Of a DNA stretch of 64,000 bases, positions 34,344-43,032 are shown piece by piece (the stretch's first letter is position 1; each line of letters starts with the position of its first letter). A program made the translations under genes and the position numbers. The notes under the pieces were generated by a model that made no database searches, was not told where the DNA came from, and was given only the letters and a program-made list of their open reading frames with translations. The stretch is from Nonomuraea glycinis (GTDB lineage Bacteria > Actinomycetota > Actinomycetes > Streptosporangiales > Streptosporangiaceae): positions 538,745 through 602,744 of the forward strand of contig NZ_BMNK01000001.1 of NCBI RefSeq assembly GCF_014646515.1. Reading direction: 5' to 3'.

Positions 34344-35684
34344 TCAGCCGCCGGCGAGCAGGGAGTTGACCTGCTGGTTCGCCGCGGTCAGGGAGGTCTT
34401 GGCGTCCTTCTGGCCGAGCCAGATCTCGTCGAACGCGGTGCCCATGATCTGGTTGATCTCGTCGGCGTGGTCGCTGACCGGCAGCAGGAAGGTGCCGTTC
34501 TCCGCCTTGGCCTGGTCCACGAAGAGCTGCACCTCCCGCCCGGCCTTCTCGTGCGCGGCCAGCACCCGCTCGGTGGCGCTGGTGATGGCGGGGAAGACGA
34601 CGGCGTTGTCGGCGACGATGTTCTGGCAGTCGGTGGAGCCGAGGAACTTCACCCACTTCCAGGCCGCGTCCTTGTGCTCGGTGCCGGCGTAGATCACGTC
34701 GGCCAGGCCGTTGAAGGAGGACTTGCGGCCCAGCGGCCCGGCCGGCAGCGGGGCGAAGGCGAACTCCTGCTCGGTGGCCTCCAGGTACGTTTTGATCATC
34801 CAGGAGCCGGTGACGCCGAGTGCCGCCTTGCCGGAGGTGAGCACCGCGTCGGTGCCGAGCGAGCTGGTCTTGTCGTACGACGGCGTGTAGCCCTTGTCGG
34901 CGATGGTCTTGAACCAGGCCGCGGTCTCGACGAGCTTGGGGTCGTCGTAGAAGTACTTGGTGCCGAACGGGTTCTTGTCGATGTAGGAGAAGCCGTTGGA
35001 GACCGCCAGGTTGCCCCAGCTGTTCTGCCCCAGGGAGCCGTCGTTCAGCTCGGGCGCGTAGCCGTACACGGCGATCTTGGTCTTGTCGAAGCCGGGTTCG
35101 TCGCCGCGCTTGCCGGCGGTGTCGACGGTGAGCTTGGCCAGGGCGTCCTCGAAGGTGCCGCCGTCCTTGGGGTTCCAGGTCAGGTCGGTCAGGTCGACGC
35201 CTGCCTCCTTGGCCTGCTTGACGTTGTAGATGATGGCCATGGTGTCCCAGTCCTTGGGCAGGCCGTACCTCTTGCCGTCCTTGACCCAGGACTCGGCCAG
35301 GCCGGGCCAGTACTGAGTGAGGTCGACCTTGTCCGCGGTGACCATGGGCTGGATGTCCAGGAGCTGGCCGTTCTTGACGAACTGGGGATAGAACGACGCC
35401 TGCATGGTGATCACGTCCGGGGCGTCGCCGGAGACCATCTGGGTGGTGAGGCTCTGCCAGTACTGGTCCCAGGCGTTCTGGGTGATCTTGATGGTGATGT
35501 CCGGGTTGGCCTTCTGGAAGGCGTCGGCGCACTGCTGGTAGGCGCCTTGCTGGACGTCGTCCCAGAGCGCGTAGGTCAGCGTGGTCTTGCCCTCGCCGGA
35601 CGCGCCCCCGTCGGACGCGCCGCCGCCGCCGCACGACGCGGTGAGCACCACGGCCGTCACCGCCATGAACAGCTTTTTCATCAT
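34344..35684 (-). CDS. ABC sugar importer substrate-binding lipoprotein, family 1
   Basis: The 446-residue product starts MMKKLFMAVTAVVLTASC, with a lipobox before a Gly/Ser linker. Family-1 binding-protein features are LTYALWDDVQQGAYQ, FQKANPDITIKI, LTTQMVSGDAPDVITM, YGLPKDWDTMAIIYN and AALGVTGSWMIKTY. It binds an oligosaccharide outside the membrane for the two permeases encoded just upstream. The ATG follows the permease stop directly (TAAATG). Confidence 0.94.
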   Translation of the reverse strand: MMKKLFMAVTAVVLTASCGGGGASDGGASGEGKTTLTYALWDDVQQGAYQQCADAFQKANPDITIKITQNAWDQYWQSLTTQMVSGDAPDVITMQASFYPQFVKNGQLLDIQPMVTADKVDLTQYWPGLAESWVKDGKRYGLPKDWDTMAIIYNVKQAKEAGVDLTDLTWNPKDGGTFEDALAKLTVDTAGKRGDEPGFDKTKIAVYGYAPELNDGSLGQNSWGNLAVSNGFSYIDKNPFGTKYFYDDPKLVETAAWFKTIADKGYTPSYDKTSSLGTDAVLTSGKAALGVTGSWMIKTYLEATEQEFAFAPLPAGPLGRKSSFNGLADVIYAGTEHKDAAWKWVKFLGSTDCQNIVADNAVVFPAITSATERVLAAHEKAGREVQLFVDQAKAENGTFLLPVSDHADEINQIMGTAFDEIWLGQKDAKTSLTAANQQVNSLLAGG

Positions 35685-36566
35685 TTATCCCTTCATGCCG
35701 GAGAACTGGATCGAGTCCACGAGGCGGCGGCCGAAGAAGGCCACCAGCAGCAGGACCGGGATGACCGACAGCGCCGAGCCCGCCATCAGGCCGGTCCAGT
35801 CGGGCGCCGTGTTCGGCGACTGCTTGAGGAAGATGCCGAGGGCCGCGGTGAGCACCCGCGACTCCTCGCCCGGAGCCACCAGCAGTGGCCAAAGGTAGTC
35901 GTTCCAGGTCCAGACCGCGGTGGTCAGGGCCAGGGTGAGCAGAGGGCCCTTCGTCATGGGCAGCACCACCCGCCAGAAAATGGTCCACGCGCCCGCGCCG
36001 TCGATGAGCGCCGCCTGCTCGACCTCGCGCGGGATGCCGAGGAAGAACTGGCGCAGGAAGAAGACCGCGAACGGCGTCATCAGCAGCGTCGGCGCCACCA
36101 GCCCCGGCAGGGTGTTGAGCCAGCCGAGGTCCTTGACCAGGACGAAGTTGGGCAGCAGGGTGAAGATCGGCGGCACTATCAGCGCCGCGACGAACAGGCC
36201 GAACAGCGTGTCCCGGCCCCGGAAGCGCAGCCGCGCGAAGGCGTAGCCGGCCATGGCGCACATCAGCGTCTGCACGACGGTGATCAGGCCGGTGTAGAGG
36301 ATGGAGTTGCGCAGGTAGAGGAAGAAGTTCAGGTCGGCCCCCGAGCCGCCGGCGGCCCGTGCTTCTTCCCTGGTCGCCAGGCCGAGCACCCGCTCGAAGT
36401 TGAACAGCGTGGGGTTGCCGGGCAGTAGGCCGGCGTTGTCGGCGGCCAGTTCGCGGCCGGGGGTGATCGCGGTGCGCAGCATCCAGTAGAGCGGGAACAG
36501 CGAGATCACGAGGGCCGCGATCAGGCAGAGCCACGCCACCAGGCGGCCGATCTTGGACAGGTTCAC
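35685..36566 (-). CDS. sugar ABC transporter permease, MalG type
   Basis: The 293-residue product starts at GTG 36566 (MNLSKIGRLVAWLCLIAALV). Six helices are visible, and the EAA motif lies in EVEQAALIDGAGAWTIFWRVVLPMTKGPL. GRELAADNAGLLPGNPTLFNFERVL is the usual periplasmic segment after helix 1. It overlaps the other permease gene by 4 bases. No ATPase gene is present in the locus; actinomycetes commonly use a shared MsiK-type ATPase. Confidence 0.94.
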   Translation of the reverse strand: MNLSKIGRLVAWLCLIAALVISLFPLYWMLRTAITPGRELAADNAGLLPGNPTLFNFERVLGLATREEARAAGGSGADLNFFLYLRNSILYTGLITVVQTLMCAMAGYAFARLRFRGRDTLFGLFVAALIVPPIFTLLPNFVLVKDLGWLNTLPGLVAPTLLMTPFAVFFLRQFFLGIPREVEQAALIDGAGAWTIFWRVVLPMTKGPLLTLALTTAVWTWNDYLWPLLVAPGEESRVLTAALGIFLKQSPNTAPDWTGLMAGSALSVIPVLLLVAFFGRRLVDSIQFSGMKG

Positions 36567-37450
36567 GTGAGGTCCGAGGTGGAGGCGCGCAACAGGCGCA
36601 GCTGGATGAAGGTCAGCACGCCGAGGATGAGCACCAGGCTCAGCGCCAGCGCGGAGGCGTACCCCATCTTGAAGTGGGTGAACGCCTGCTCGTAGATGTA
36701 GAAGTAGACGACCCGGGTCGCGTTGACGGGACCGCCCTTGGTGGTGACGGCGATGGTGTCGAACAGCTGGAAGGAGCCGATCAGGGACACCACGAGGACG
36801 AACGCCAGGATGGGCCGCAGCAGCGGCATCGTGATGGAGAAGAACTGGCGCACCTCGCCGGTGCCGTCGATCGCCGCCGCCTCGTAGATCTGCGGCGGGA
36901 TCAGCAGCATCCCGGCGTACAGCAGCAGGGCGGTGTAGCCGACGCCGCTCCAGGCGTTGATCACGGCCACGCTGGGCAGCGCCAGGTCGGGCGAGGTCAG
37001 GAAGCCCTGGTTGTCCAGGCCGACACCGCGCAGCACATGGTTGAAGAAGCCCAGGTTGGCGTCCAGCAGCCACATCCACAGCAGGGCGGTGGTCACGCTG
37101 GGCACCAGCCACGGCACCAGCAGCAGGGAGCGGATCAGCAGCGAGCGGGTGAGGCGGTGCAGCAGCGCGGCCAGGCCGAGCCCGCCGACGATCTGCAGGG
37201 CGATGGTCAGCACGACGTAGTAGCCGGTGACCTTGAGCGCGTTCCAGAACAGCGGGTCGCTCACCAGGGTCGCGTAGTTGTCCAGGCCGACGAAGGTCGG
37301 CTCGGACAGCAGGTTCCAGTCGGTCAGGGAGTACCACGCGCCGCGGATCGCCGGATACAGGTAGAAGACGGCGAAGGCGAGGCACACCGGGGCGAGGAAT
37401 CCCACGGCGACCCTGCCGTCCCTGCGCTGTCTACGTGGGGTCTCTAGCAT
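36563..37450 (-). CDS. sugar ABC transporter permease, MalF type
   Basis: The 295-residue product starts at ATG 37450 (MLETPRRQRRDGRV), preceded by GGAGG at some distance; ATG 37495 is an alternative. FLAPVCLAFAVFYLYPAIRGAWYSLTDWN is the typical first helix and loop, and EAAAIDGTGEVRQFFSITMPLLRPIL is the EAA motif. It is the first gene of the leftward operon permease-permease-binding protein-GH114 and diverges from the GH4 gene at 37667. Confidence 0.93.
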   Translation of the reverse strand: MLETPRRQRRDGRVAVGFLAPVCLAFAVFYLYPAIRGAWYSLTDWNLLSEPTFVGLDNYATLVSDPLFWNALKVTGYYVVLTIALQIVGGLGLAALLHRLTRSLLIRSLLLVPWLVPSVTTALLWMWLLDANLGFFNHVLRGVGLDNQGFLTSPDLALPSVAVINAWSGVGYTALLLYAGMLLIPPQIYEAAAIDGTGEVRQFFSITMPLLRPILAFVLVVSLIGSFQLFDTIAVTTKGGPVNATRVVYFYIYEQAFTHFKMGYASALALSLVLILGVLTFIQLRLLRASTSDLT

Positions 37451-37502
37451 CGTGGCGGCATCTCCAGACCTCCTGAACGGCGGGATGGAGTCCATCTTCG
37501 CC

Positions 37503-37591
37503 ACTTTCGAAACCTTGTCAATACCTTCGATGCGAAACGCGACGCGAGCGTTATGCGAGTAACTTCGTAAGACTTGACAAGTTATCGAAGG
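37503..37591. promoter_or_regulatory. divergent promoters with matched operator-like motifs
   Basis: Each direction has a -35-like TTGACA embedded in the same motif. Rightward, TTGACAAGTTATCGAAGG begins at 37574. Leftward, on the reverse strand, TTGACAAGGTTTCGAAAG begins at 37521 and runs down to 37504. Additional CGAA/TTCG boxes lie between them. The arrangement suggests co-regulation of the importer/GH114 operon and the GH4 gene, most likely by the DeoR-type protein encoded at 39028. Confidence 0.6.
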
Positions 37592-37666
37592 TGCTGGGAG
37601 CGTTCCTGCCGATGGCCGCCGCAGGGGCACGGCGGCACGGCCGACCTGGGAGGAAGTCGTTCCAGC

Positions 37667-38971
37667 ATGAGAAACCCGAAGATCGTCTTCATTGGCGCGG
37701 GCAGCGTGGTGTTCACCCAGGGGTTGCTCGCCGACCTGCTGGCCTACCCGGAGCTGCACGCGGCCCGCATCGTCCTGCACGACATCGACCCCGAGCGGCT
37801 GCGGGTCGCCGAGGCCGTCGCGCACCGGATCGCCGCCGAGCGCGGCGCCCGCCCGGAGATCACCGCCGAGCCGGACCGCAAGATCGCCCTGGACGGCGCC
37901 GACTTCGCCATCAACATGATCCAGGTCGGCGGGCACGACGCCACCGTCACCGACTTCGAGATCCCGGCCCGCTACGGCCTGCGCCAGACGATCGCCGACA
38001 CCATCGGCGTCGGCGGCGTCTTCCGCGCGCTGCGCACCTTCCCCGTCCTGGACGCCATCGCCGCCGACATGGCCGCGGTCTGCCCCGACGCGCTGCTGCT
38101 CAACTACACCAACCCGATGGCGATGAACGTCTGGTACCTCAGCGGCAAGGTGCGCAACGTCGTCGGCCTGTGCCACTCGGTCTACTGGACCATGCAGGGC
38201 CTCGCCGAGCTGGTGGGGGTGCCGTACGACGAGGTCACCTATCTCGCGGCGGGCGTCAACCACCAGGCCTGGGTGCTGCGGTTCGAGCGGGACGGCGAGA
38301 ACCTCTACGACCGGCTGGACGCCGCCGTCGAGCGGGACGCCGAGCTGCGGCGGCGCGTGCGGGTGGAGATGTACCGGCGGCTGGGCCACTACCCGACCGA
38401 GACCAGCGAGCACTCGGCCGAATACGTGTCCTGGCTGCTCCGCCACGACGCCGAGATCGACCGGCTGCGCATCCCCGTGGGTGACTATGTGGGGATCAGC
38501 GCGGAGAACGTACGCGAGTACGAGCGGACCCGCGAGGCCGTCCGCACCGGCGCCGAGCTGCCCGTCGAGGGCACCGGCGAGTACGCGCCGCAGATCATCC
38601 ACAGCATGGTGACCGGCACCCCGCGGGTGGTCTACGGCAACGTCGTCAACGACGGCCTGATCTCCAACCTGCCGCCCGGCTGCGTCGTCGAGGTGCCCTG
38701 CGCGGTGGACGGGAGCGGCGTGCGGCCCACCCGCGTCGGCGCGCTGCCGCCGCAGCTCGCCGCGCTCAACCGCACCTACGTGAGCGTCAACGAGCTCACG
38801 GTACGGGCGGCGCTCGAAGGACGGCCCGAGTATGTACGGCATGCGGTCATGGTCGATCCCAACGCCTCGGCCACGCTCTCCCTGGACGCCATCTGGCGCA
38901 TGTGCGACGACCTGACCAAGGCCCACGGCGACCTGCTGCCGCCGGAGCTGCGGACGACCCTGGTCAGCTAG
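37667..38971 (+). CDS. GH4 family glycosidase, alpha-galactosidase (MelA)-like
   Basis: The 434-residue product starts at ATG 37667 (MRNPKIVFIGAGSVVF), behind GGGAGGAAG. GH4 enzymes use NAD and a divalent metal and break glycosidic bonds through an oxidation-elimination mechanism. Seen here are the NAD loop GAGSVVF, LNYTNPMAM (Asn149-Pro150), the metal ligands in GLCHSVYW (Cys169, His170) and GVNHQAW (His199), and the RYGLRQTIADTIGVGG loop. The latter, with MQVGGHD-type spacing, points to the alpha-galactosidase-like branch. It probably acts on imported alpha-galactosides or galactosaminides. Confidence 0.92.
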   Translation: MRNPKIVFIGAGSVVFTQGLLADLLAYPELHAARIVLHDIDPERLRVAEAVAHRIAAERGARPEITAEPDRKIALDGADFAINMIQVGGHDATVTDFEIPARYGLRQTIADTIGVGGVFRALRTFPVLDAIAADMAAVCPDALLLNYTNPMAMNVWYLSGKVRNVVGLCHSVYWTMQGLAELVGVPYDEVTYLAAGVNHQAWVLRFERDGENLYDRLDAAVERDAELRRRVRVEMYRRLGHYPTETSEHSAEYVSWLLRHDAEIDRLRIPVGDYVGISAENVREYERTREAVRTGAELPVEGTGEYAPQIIHSMVTGTPRVVYGNVVNDGLISNLPPGCVVEVPCAVDGSGVRPTRVGALPPQLAALNRTYVSVNELTVRAALEGRPEYVRHAVMVDPNASATLSLDAIWRMCDDLTKAHGDLLPPELRTTLVS

Positions 38972-38975
38972 CGAG

Positions 38976-39035
38976 CTCGACCTTCGAGCCGCCCTGCTCA
39001 GCCGGCTCGACCTACGGGCCGCCCTGCTCAGCCGG
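38976..39035 (+). repeat. 30-bp tandem duplication reaching into the 3' end of the DeoR gene
   Basis: Two 30-bp units (38976-39005 and 39006-39035) differ at few positions. Each contains CCGCCCTGCTCAGCCGG. The second includes the DeoR gene's stop codon and last codons, and a further diverged copy continues into the gene (CGAGCTCGACCTTCAGGCC). Confidence 0.7.
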
Positions 39036-39819
39036 CGAGCTCGACCTTCAGGCCGCGCTCGCGGAGCACCGCCACCAGCTGGGGATCGGCCGCCTCGCCG
39101 GTGATGAGCAGGTCGATGTCCGACAGTGCGCAGATCGGCGCCATGCTCGTCGCCCCCAGTTTGGCGGAGTCGGCGACCAGGATCCGGCGCGCACCGCAGC
39201 GCAGCATCCGCTGCTTCATCTCCGCGTCGGGCAGGTTGACGTTGGTGACCCCGTCGTCGGGATGCACGCCGCCGCACCCGATGAAGACGGTGTCCACCCG
39301 GACGCCCTCGATGAGCTTGCCGCCGAGCGGGTCCACCAGGGAGTGCTGCTGGCGGCGCAGGCTCCCGCCGGTCAGCACGACGGCGAACCGGGGCAGCGCC
39401 GGCTCCAGCTCCAGGGCGGTGCGCAGGCCGTTGGTGAACACGGTGACCTCGGTGAGGTCGGCGCGCGCCACCAGCTCCCTGGCGACGTAGGCGGTCGTGG
39501 TGCCGGCCCCCATCATCACGCTCTCGCCAGAGCCGACCAGCCGCGCGGCGGCCCTGGCGATCTGCGCCTTCTCCACCGCGGCGGTGCCCAGCGACAGCTC
39601 GAACGACGGCTCGGTGCGCGGCAGCGGACCGGCCACCACCGCGCCGCCGCGGACCCGCCGGATCCGGCCCTGCTCCTCCAGCGCGTCCAGGTCGGCGCGC
39701 ACCGTCACGCTGGACACGCCGAACACCTCGGCCAGCTCGGCCACCCGCGCGAACTCCTGCTCCATGAGCAGGCCGAGCATGCGCTCGCGCCGCACCTCCG
39801 TCGGCACCGACTCGGTCAT
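39028..39819 (-). CDS. DeoR/GlpR family transcriptional regulator
   Basis: The 263-residue product starts at ATG 39819, overlapping the stop of the upstream GH4 gene by ATGA. The N-terminal winged helix reads RRERMLGLLMEQEFARVAELAEVFGVSSVTVRADL, the DeoR signature. The C-terminal sugar-phosphate-binding domain has MMGAGTTTAYVARELV and DTVFIGCGGVHPDDGVTN. It probably represses the surrounding sugar genes until a phosphorylated sugar binds. It is in an operon with the second GH4 gene. Confidence 0.93.
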   Translation of the reverse strand: MTESVPTEVRRERMLGLLMEQEFARVAELAEVFGVSSVTVRADLDALEEQGRIRRVRGGAVVAGPLPRTEPSFELSLGTAAVEKAQIARAAARLVGSGESVMMGAGTTTAYVARELVARADLTEVTVFTNGLRTALELEPALPRFAVVLTGGSLRRQQHSLVDPLGGKLIEGVRVDTVFIGCGGVHPDDGVTNVNLPDAEMKQRMLRCGARRILVADSAKLGATSMAPICALSDIDLLITGEAADPQLVAVLRERGLKVELAG

Positions 39820-41147
39820 GAGCGGGCGCCGGCGGGACGGCCGGGGGCGCGGATCGCCGCCGGCAGCAGGTCGCCGTGGGCCTCGATCAGCTCCTCGCAC
39901 AGCGCCTCGATGGCCGGCAGCGGGAGCGTGGCCGCGGTGTTCGGGTCCAGCATCGCGGCGTGGTGCACATGGCGCGGGTCGCCGTCGAGCACCGCGCGCA
40001 CCGTCAGCTCGACGACATTGAGAAAGGTACGGTTCAGCGCGACCAGCTGGACGGGCAGGTCCCCCATCGGCTGCGGATGCACCCCGGCCGCGTCGACCAG
40101 GGCGGGCACCTCCACGCAGCAGCTCTCGGGCAGGTTGCCGATCAGGCCCCGGTTGCGCACGTTGACGTAGACCTCCTTCTCCTGGCCGGTCAGCATGGCC
40201 AGGATGGCGGCGGCGGCCGGCTCCTGATGCTGCCAGCGCACCAGCAGCGGCCGGCCCGCCGACAGCGCGCGCCTGGTCTCCTCGTATTTGTGCAGGCTCC
40301 GGCCGGCCCGGCGCAGATATTCCTCCACCGGCACGCCGAGGCGGGAGGTCTCCGCCGGGTGCCGCATGAACCACGGCACGTACTCGGCGGCGTGCTCGCT
40401 GGACTGGGTGGGGAAGTAGCCGAAGCGGCGGTACATCTCCACGCGTACGTGCCGCTCCAGCTCCGGGTCGGTCGCCAGCACCGCGTCGAGCTCCGGGTAG
40501 AGCGAGCGGCCGTCGGCCTCGAAGCTCAGCACGAACGACTGGTGGTTGACCCCGGCGGTGCGGAAACGGACCTCGTCCAGGCCACGGCCCACCAGGTCGG
40601 CGAGGTAGGCGTGGGTGTCGCAGACCGCGTGACACACGCCCGCGAACCGTTCGAACGTGGTGGCCTCCTGCACCGCCCAGCCCGTCATCGCCATCGGGTC
40701 GCTGCAGCTCAGCAACCAGGCGTCCGGGCAGAGCTCGGCCATCTCCCGAGCCAGCTCGACATAGACGGGGATGGTGCGCAGGCCCCGGAAGATGCCGCCG
40801 ATGCCGATGGTGTCGCCGATCGTCTGGCGCAGGCCGTAGCGGTGCGGGATCTCGAAGTCGCGCAGCGTCGCCTCGAACCCGCCCACATGGAGGTAGCCGA
40901 CCACGAAGTCGGCGCCGTCCAGCGCCTGGCGGCGCACGGGGCAGACGCTGATCACCGCGGCCGATCCCGCCTCGGCGTCCAGCGCCCGGACGAGCGCCTC
41001 GGCCGTCGCCAGATGGCCGGGGTCGTCGTCGTACAGCACGATCTCCAGCTCGCCCCGCAGGGCGGGGGCGAGGAGCAGATCGGAGACGATCCTCCGCAGC
41101 AGGTCCACGTCACCGGCGCCGATGAAGACGATGCGTGCCATCCTCAC
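39816..41147 (-). CDS. second GH4-like glycosidase, variant active-site motif
   Basis: The 443-residue paralog of the enzyme at 37667 starts MRMARIVFIGAGDVDLL. The cofactor loop, the RYGLRQTIGDTIGIGG loop and the metal ligands in GVCHAVCDT and GVNHQSF are kept. The Asn of the NP motif is Asp here (LSCSDPMAM instead of LNYTNPMAM), and the GGH position is GGF. The sugar-contacting part therefore differs, so it may have another substrate or reduced activity. It is co-transcribed with the DeoR gene and reads leftward toward the first GH4 gene. Confidence 0.88.
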   Translation of the reverse strand: MRMARIVFIGAGDVDLLRRIVSDLLLAPALRGELEIVLYDDDPGHLATAEALVRALDAEAGSAAVISVCPVRRQALDGADFVVGYLHVGGFEATLRDFEIPHRYGLRQTIGDTIGIGGIFRGLRTIPVYVELAREMAELCPDAWLLSCSDPMAMTGWAVQEATTFERFAGVCHAVCDTHAYLADLVGRGLDEVRFRTAGVNHQSFVLSFEADGRSLYPELDAVLATDPELERHVRVEMYRRFGYFPTQSSEHAAEYVPWFMRHPAETSRLGVPVEEYLRRAGRSLHKYEETRRALSAGRPLLVRWQHQEPAAAAILAMLTGQEKEVYVNVRNRGLIGNLPESCCVEVPALVDAAGVHPQPMGDLPVQLVALNRTFLNVVELTVRAVLDGDPRHVHHAAMLDPNTAATLPLPAIEALCEELIEAHGDLLPAAIRAPGRPAGARS

Positions 41148-41226
41148 CTCCCACGCGTACGTGGGGCGAACATTACTTCACCACCGGCATGGGCGCACCC
41201 GGGGAGAGGGCGGGCAGCATAGGCAC

Positions 41227-42171
41227 ATGACCATGCACGGATTCACGCTCTCCGCCGAGGGGCCGTTCGACTTCGGCGCGTCGCTGCGCTTCGTCGAGGA
41301 CTGGCCGGCCACCAGCGCGCTGCCCTCCGACGGGCGGGCCCTGCGCTTCGCCTACTGCGCGGAGGCCGACTGGCTGCCGATCGGCGTGCGCGTGACGGCC
41401 GCGCCGGACGGCGTCGCCGTCGCCACGACCCGCGCCACCGGGCGGGAGATCAGGGGCGAGGTGGCGCGGATCCTGTCCCTCGACGTGGACGGCGGCGGCT
41501 TCGCCAAGCTCGGCCAGGATGACGACGTGCTCGGCGACCTGCAGCGGCGCAGCCCCGGCCTGCGACCGGTGTGCTTCTGGAGCCCGTGGGAGGCGGCGTG
41601 CTGGGCGGTGATCGTCCAACGGTCGTCGATGATCGTCGCGGCCAGGCTCAAGCAGCGCATCGCCGAGCGGTACGGCGCCGAGATCACCATGGACGGGCAG
41701 ACGTACGCGGTCTTCCCGCCGCCCGTGACGCTGCTGGAAGCCGGCGGGCTCGGGCTGCCCGCGCAGAAGGAGGAGTGGCTGCGCGGGCTGGCCCGCGCGG
41801 CGCTCGACGGCGTGCTCACCACCGAGCACCTGCGCGCGGCCGAGCCGGAGGTGGCCCTGGCCGAGCTGCGGGCGCTGCCCGGCGTGGGGCCGTTCTCGGC
41901 GGGGCTCATCCTGATTCGCGGCGCGGGCGCGCCGGACGCGTTCCCGGGCGACGAGCCGCGCCTGTTCGCGATCCTGCGCCAGGCGTACGACCTGCCGGAG
42001 GACGCGACCCCGGCCGCGTACCGGAAACTGGCGGAGGCGTGGCGGCCCTACCGCTCCTGGGCGTCCTTCCTGTTCCGGGCGTCGACGTACGGCACGGGTG
42101 GGCAGTCGACGTACGGCACGGGTGGGCAGGAAGTGGGCAGGAAACGGTCTGGAGAGTGGACATCCCGTTGA
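41227..42171 (+). CDS. DNA-3-methyladenine glycosylase family protein (HhH-GPD)
   Basis: The 314-residue product starts at ATG 41227 (MTMHGFTLSAEGPFDFG); the second ATG at 41233 is also possible. The N-terminal AlkA-like beta domain is followed by the helical domain with WEAACWAVIVQRSS and LRALPGVGPFSAGLILIRGAG. The catalytic Asp lies in PDAFPGDEPRL. It excises alkylated bases from DNA. The C-terminus carries a 24-bp tandem repeat (42082-42129) that encodes STYGTGGQ twice. Confidence 0.88.
   Translation: MTMHGFTLSAEGPFDFGASLRFVEDWPATSALPSDGRALRFAYCAEADWLPIGVRVTAAPDGVAVATTRATGREIRGEVARILSLDVDGGGFAKLGQDDDVLGDLQRRSPGLRPVCFWSPWEAACWAVIVQRSSMIVAARLKQRIAERYGAEITMDGQTYAVFPPPVTLLEAGGLGLPAQKEEWLRGLARAALDGVLTTEHLRAAEPEVALAELRALPGVGPFSAGLILIRGAGAPDAFPGDEPRLFAILRQAYDLPEDATPAAYRKLAEAWRPYRSWASFLFRASTYGTGGQSTYGTGGQEVGRKRSGEWTSR
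42082..42129 (+). repeat. 24-bp in-frame tandem duplication
   Basis: TCGACGTACGGCACGGGTGG followed by GCAG is present twice without change (42082-42105 and 42106-42129) at the end of the DNA glycosylase gene. The identity of the copies implies a recent duplication. Confidence 0.85.
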
Positions 42172-42210
42172 GAGAGTGTGGCGGCCACACCGCGTGTCGA
42201 GGGGAATGAA

Positions 42211-43032
42211 ATGGCAGACCTGTCCACCGCTCTCGCCGAAGGCGTCGAGGCGGAGACCATGTACCAGTACGAGTCCATGGCGGCGCCCTCGGTCAAGGCC
42301 CAGCTCGGGATCGCCACCACGCGCATCGGTGGCGGGGTGGCGTTGTCGATCCTCCATGACGTCACCGGGTTCTGGAACAAGGCGCTGGGCTTCGGTTTCG
42401 AGGAGCCGGTCACGTACGAGCTCATCGGCCGGGTGGTGGACTTCTACCGCTCACAGGGGAACACGCGGACCACGTTCCAGATCGCGCATTCGGTGCTGCC
42501 GCCCGACTGGGAGGAGATCCGCGCCGCCTTCGGCCTCCGGCCGGCCTCGCACTACGTGAAGCTGGCCTGCCGGGTGGAGGACTTCTGGCCCGGGGAGAGC
42601 AAGCTGGACGTCGAGCCCGTCCGCCCCGAGGACGTGCGGCAGTGGGCGACGGTCACCTTCCGCGGGTTCGGGATGCCCGAGGAGGGGTTCACCGAGATGC
42701 TGGCGGCCACCTACGACCATCCGGACTTCCACCCGCTGGCCGCGTGGGACGGCGACACGATGGTCGCCACCGGCAGCCTCTTCGTCCGCGGGGAGGTCGG
42801 CGCGCTCACCGCCGACGCGACGCTGCGGGAATACCGCAACCAGGGCGCGCAGTCGGCCCTGCTGGCCAGGCGCGCCGAGCTGGCCGCGGAGCTGGGGTGC
42901 CGCTGGCTGGTCACCGAGACCGGGCTGCCGCAGGAAGGACGGCCCAACCCGTCGCTGAACAACATGCTGCGGGCGGGGCTGCTGCCGATGTACAGCCGCC
43001 GGAACTGGGTCTGGGAGCCGGACGGCGAGTGA
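42211..43032 (+). CDS. GNAT family N-acetyltransferase
   Basis: The 273-residue product starts at ATG 42211 (MADLSTALAEGVEAETMYQYE) behind GGGGAA. The C-terminal half has the acetyl-CoA region: ATGSLFVRGEVGALTADATLREYRNQGAQSALLARR matches GNAT motif A with Q/R-x-x-G-x-x-S. The N-terminal half resembles a degenerate second GNAT fold, as in other double-domain actinomycete acetyltransferases. The substrate is unknown. Its stop abuts the stop of the convergent SUKH-4 gene. Confidence 0.9.
   Translation: MADLSTALAEGVEAETMYQYESMAAPSVKAQLGIATTRIGGGVALSILHDVTGFWNKALGFGFEEPVTYELIGRVVDFYRSQGNTRTTFQIAHSVLPPDWEEIRAAFGLRPASHYVKLACRVEDFWPGESKLDVEPVRPEDVRQWATVTFRGFGMPEEGFTEMLAATYDHPDFHPLAAWDGDTMVATGSLFVRGEVGALTADATLREYRNQGAQSALLARRAELAAELGCRWLVTETGLPQEGRPNPSLNNMLRAGLLPMYSRRNWVWEPDGE

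Noticed and set aside
36567..39277. Very long minus-strand frames extending the permease and the DeoR genes upstream
   Set aside because: Only the parts with permease or DeoR motifs are coding. The upstream extensions run antisense to the GH4 genes and are low-complexity.
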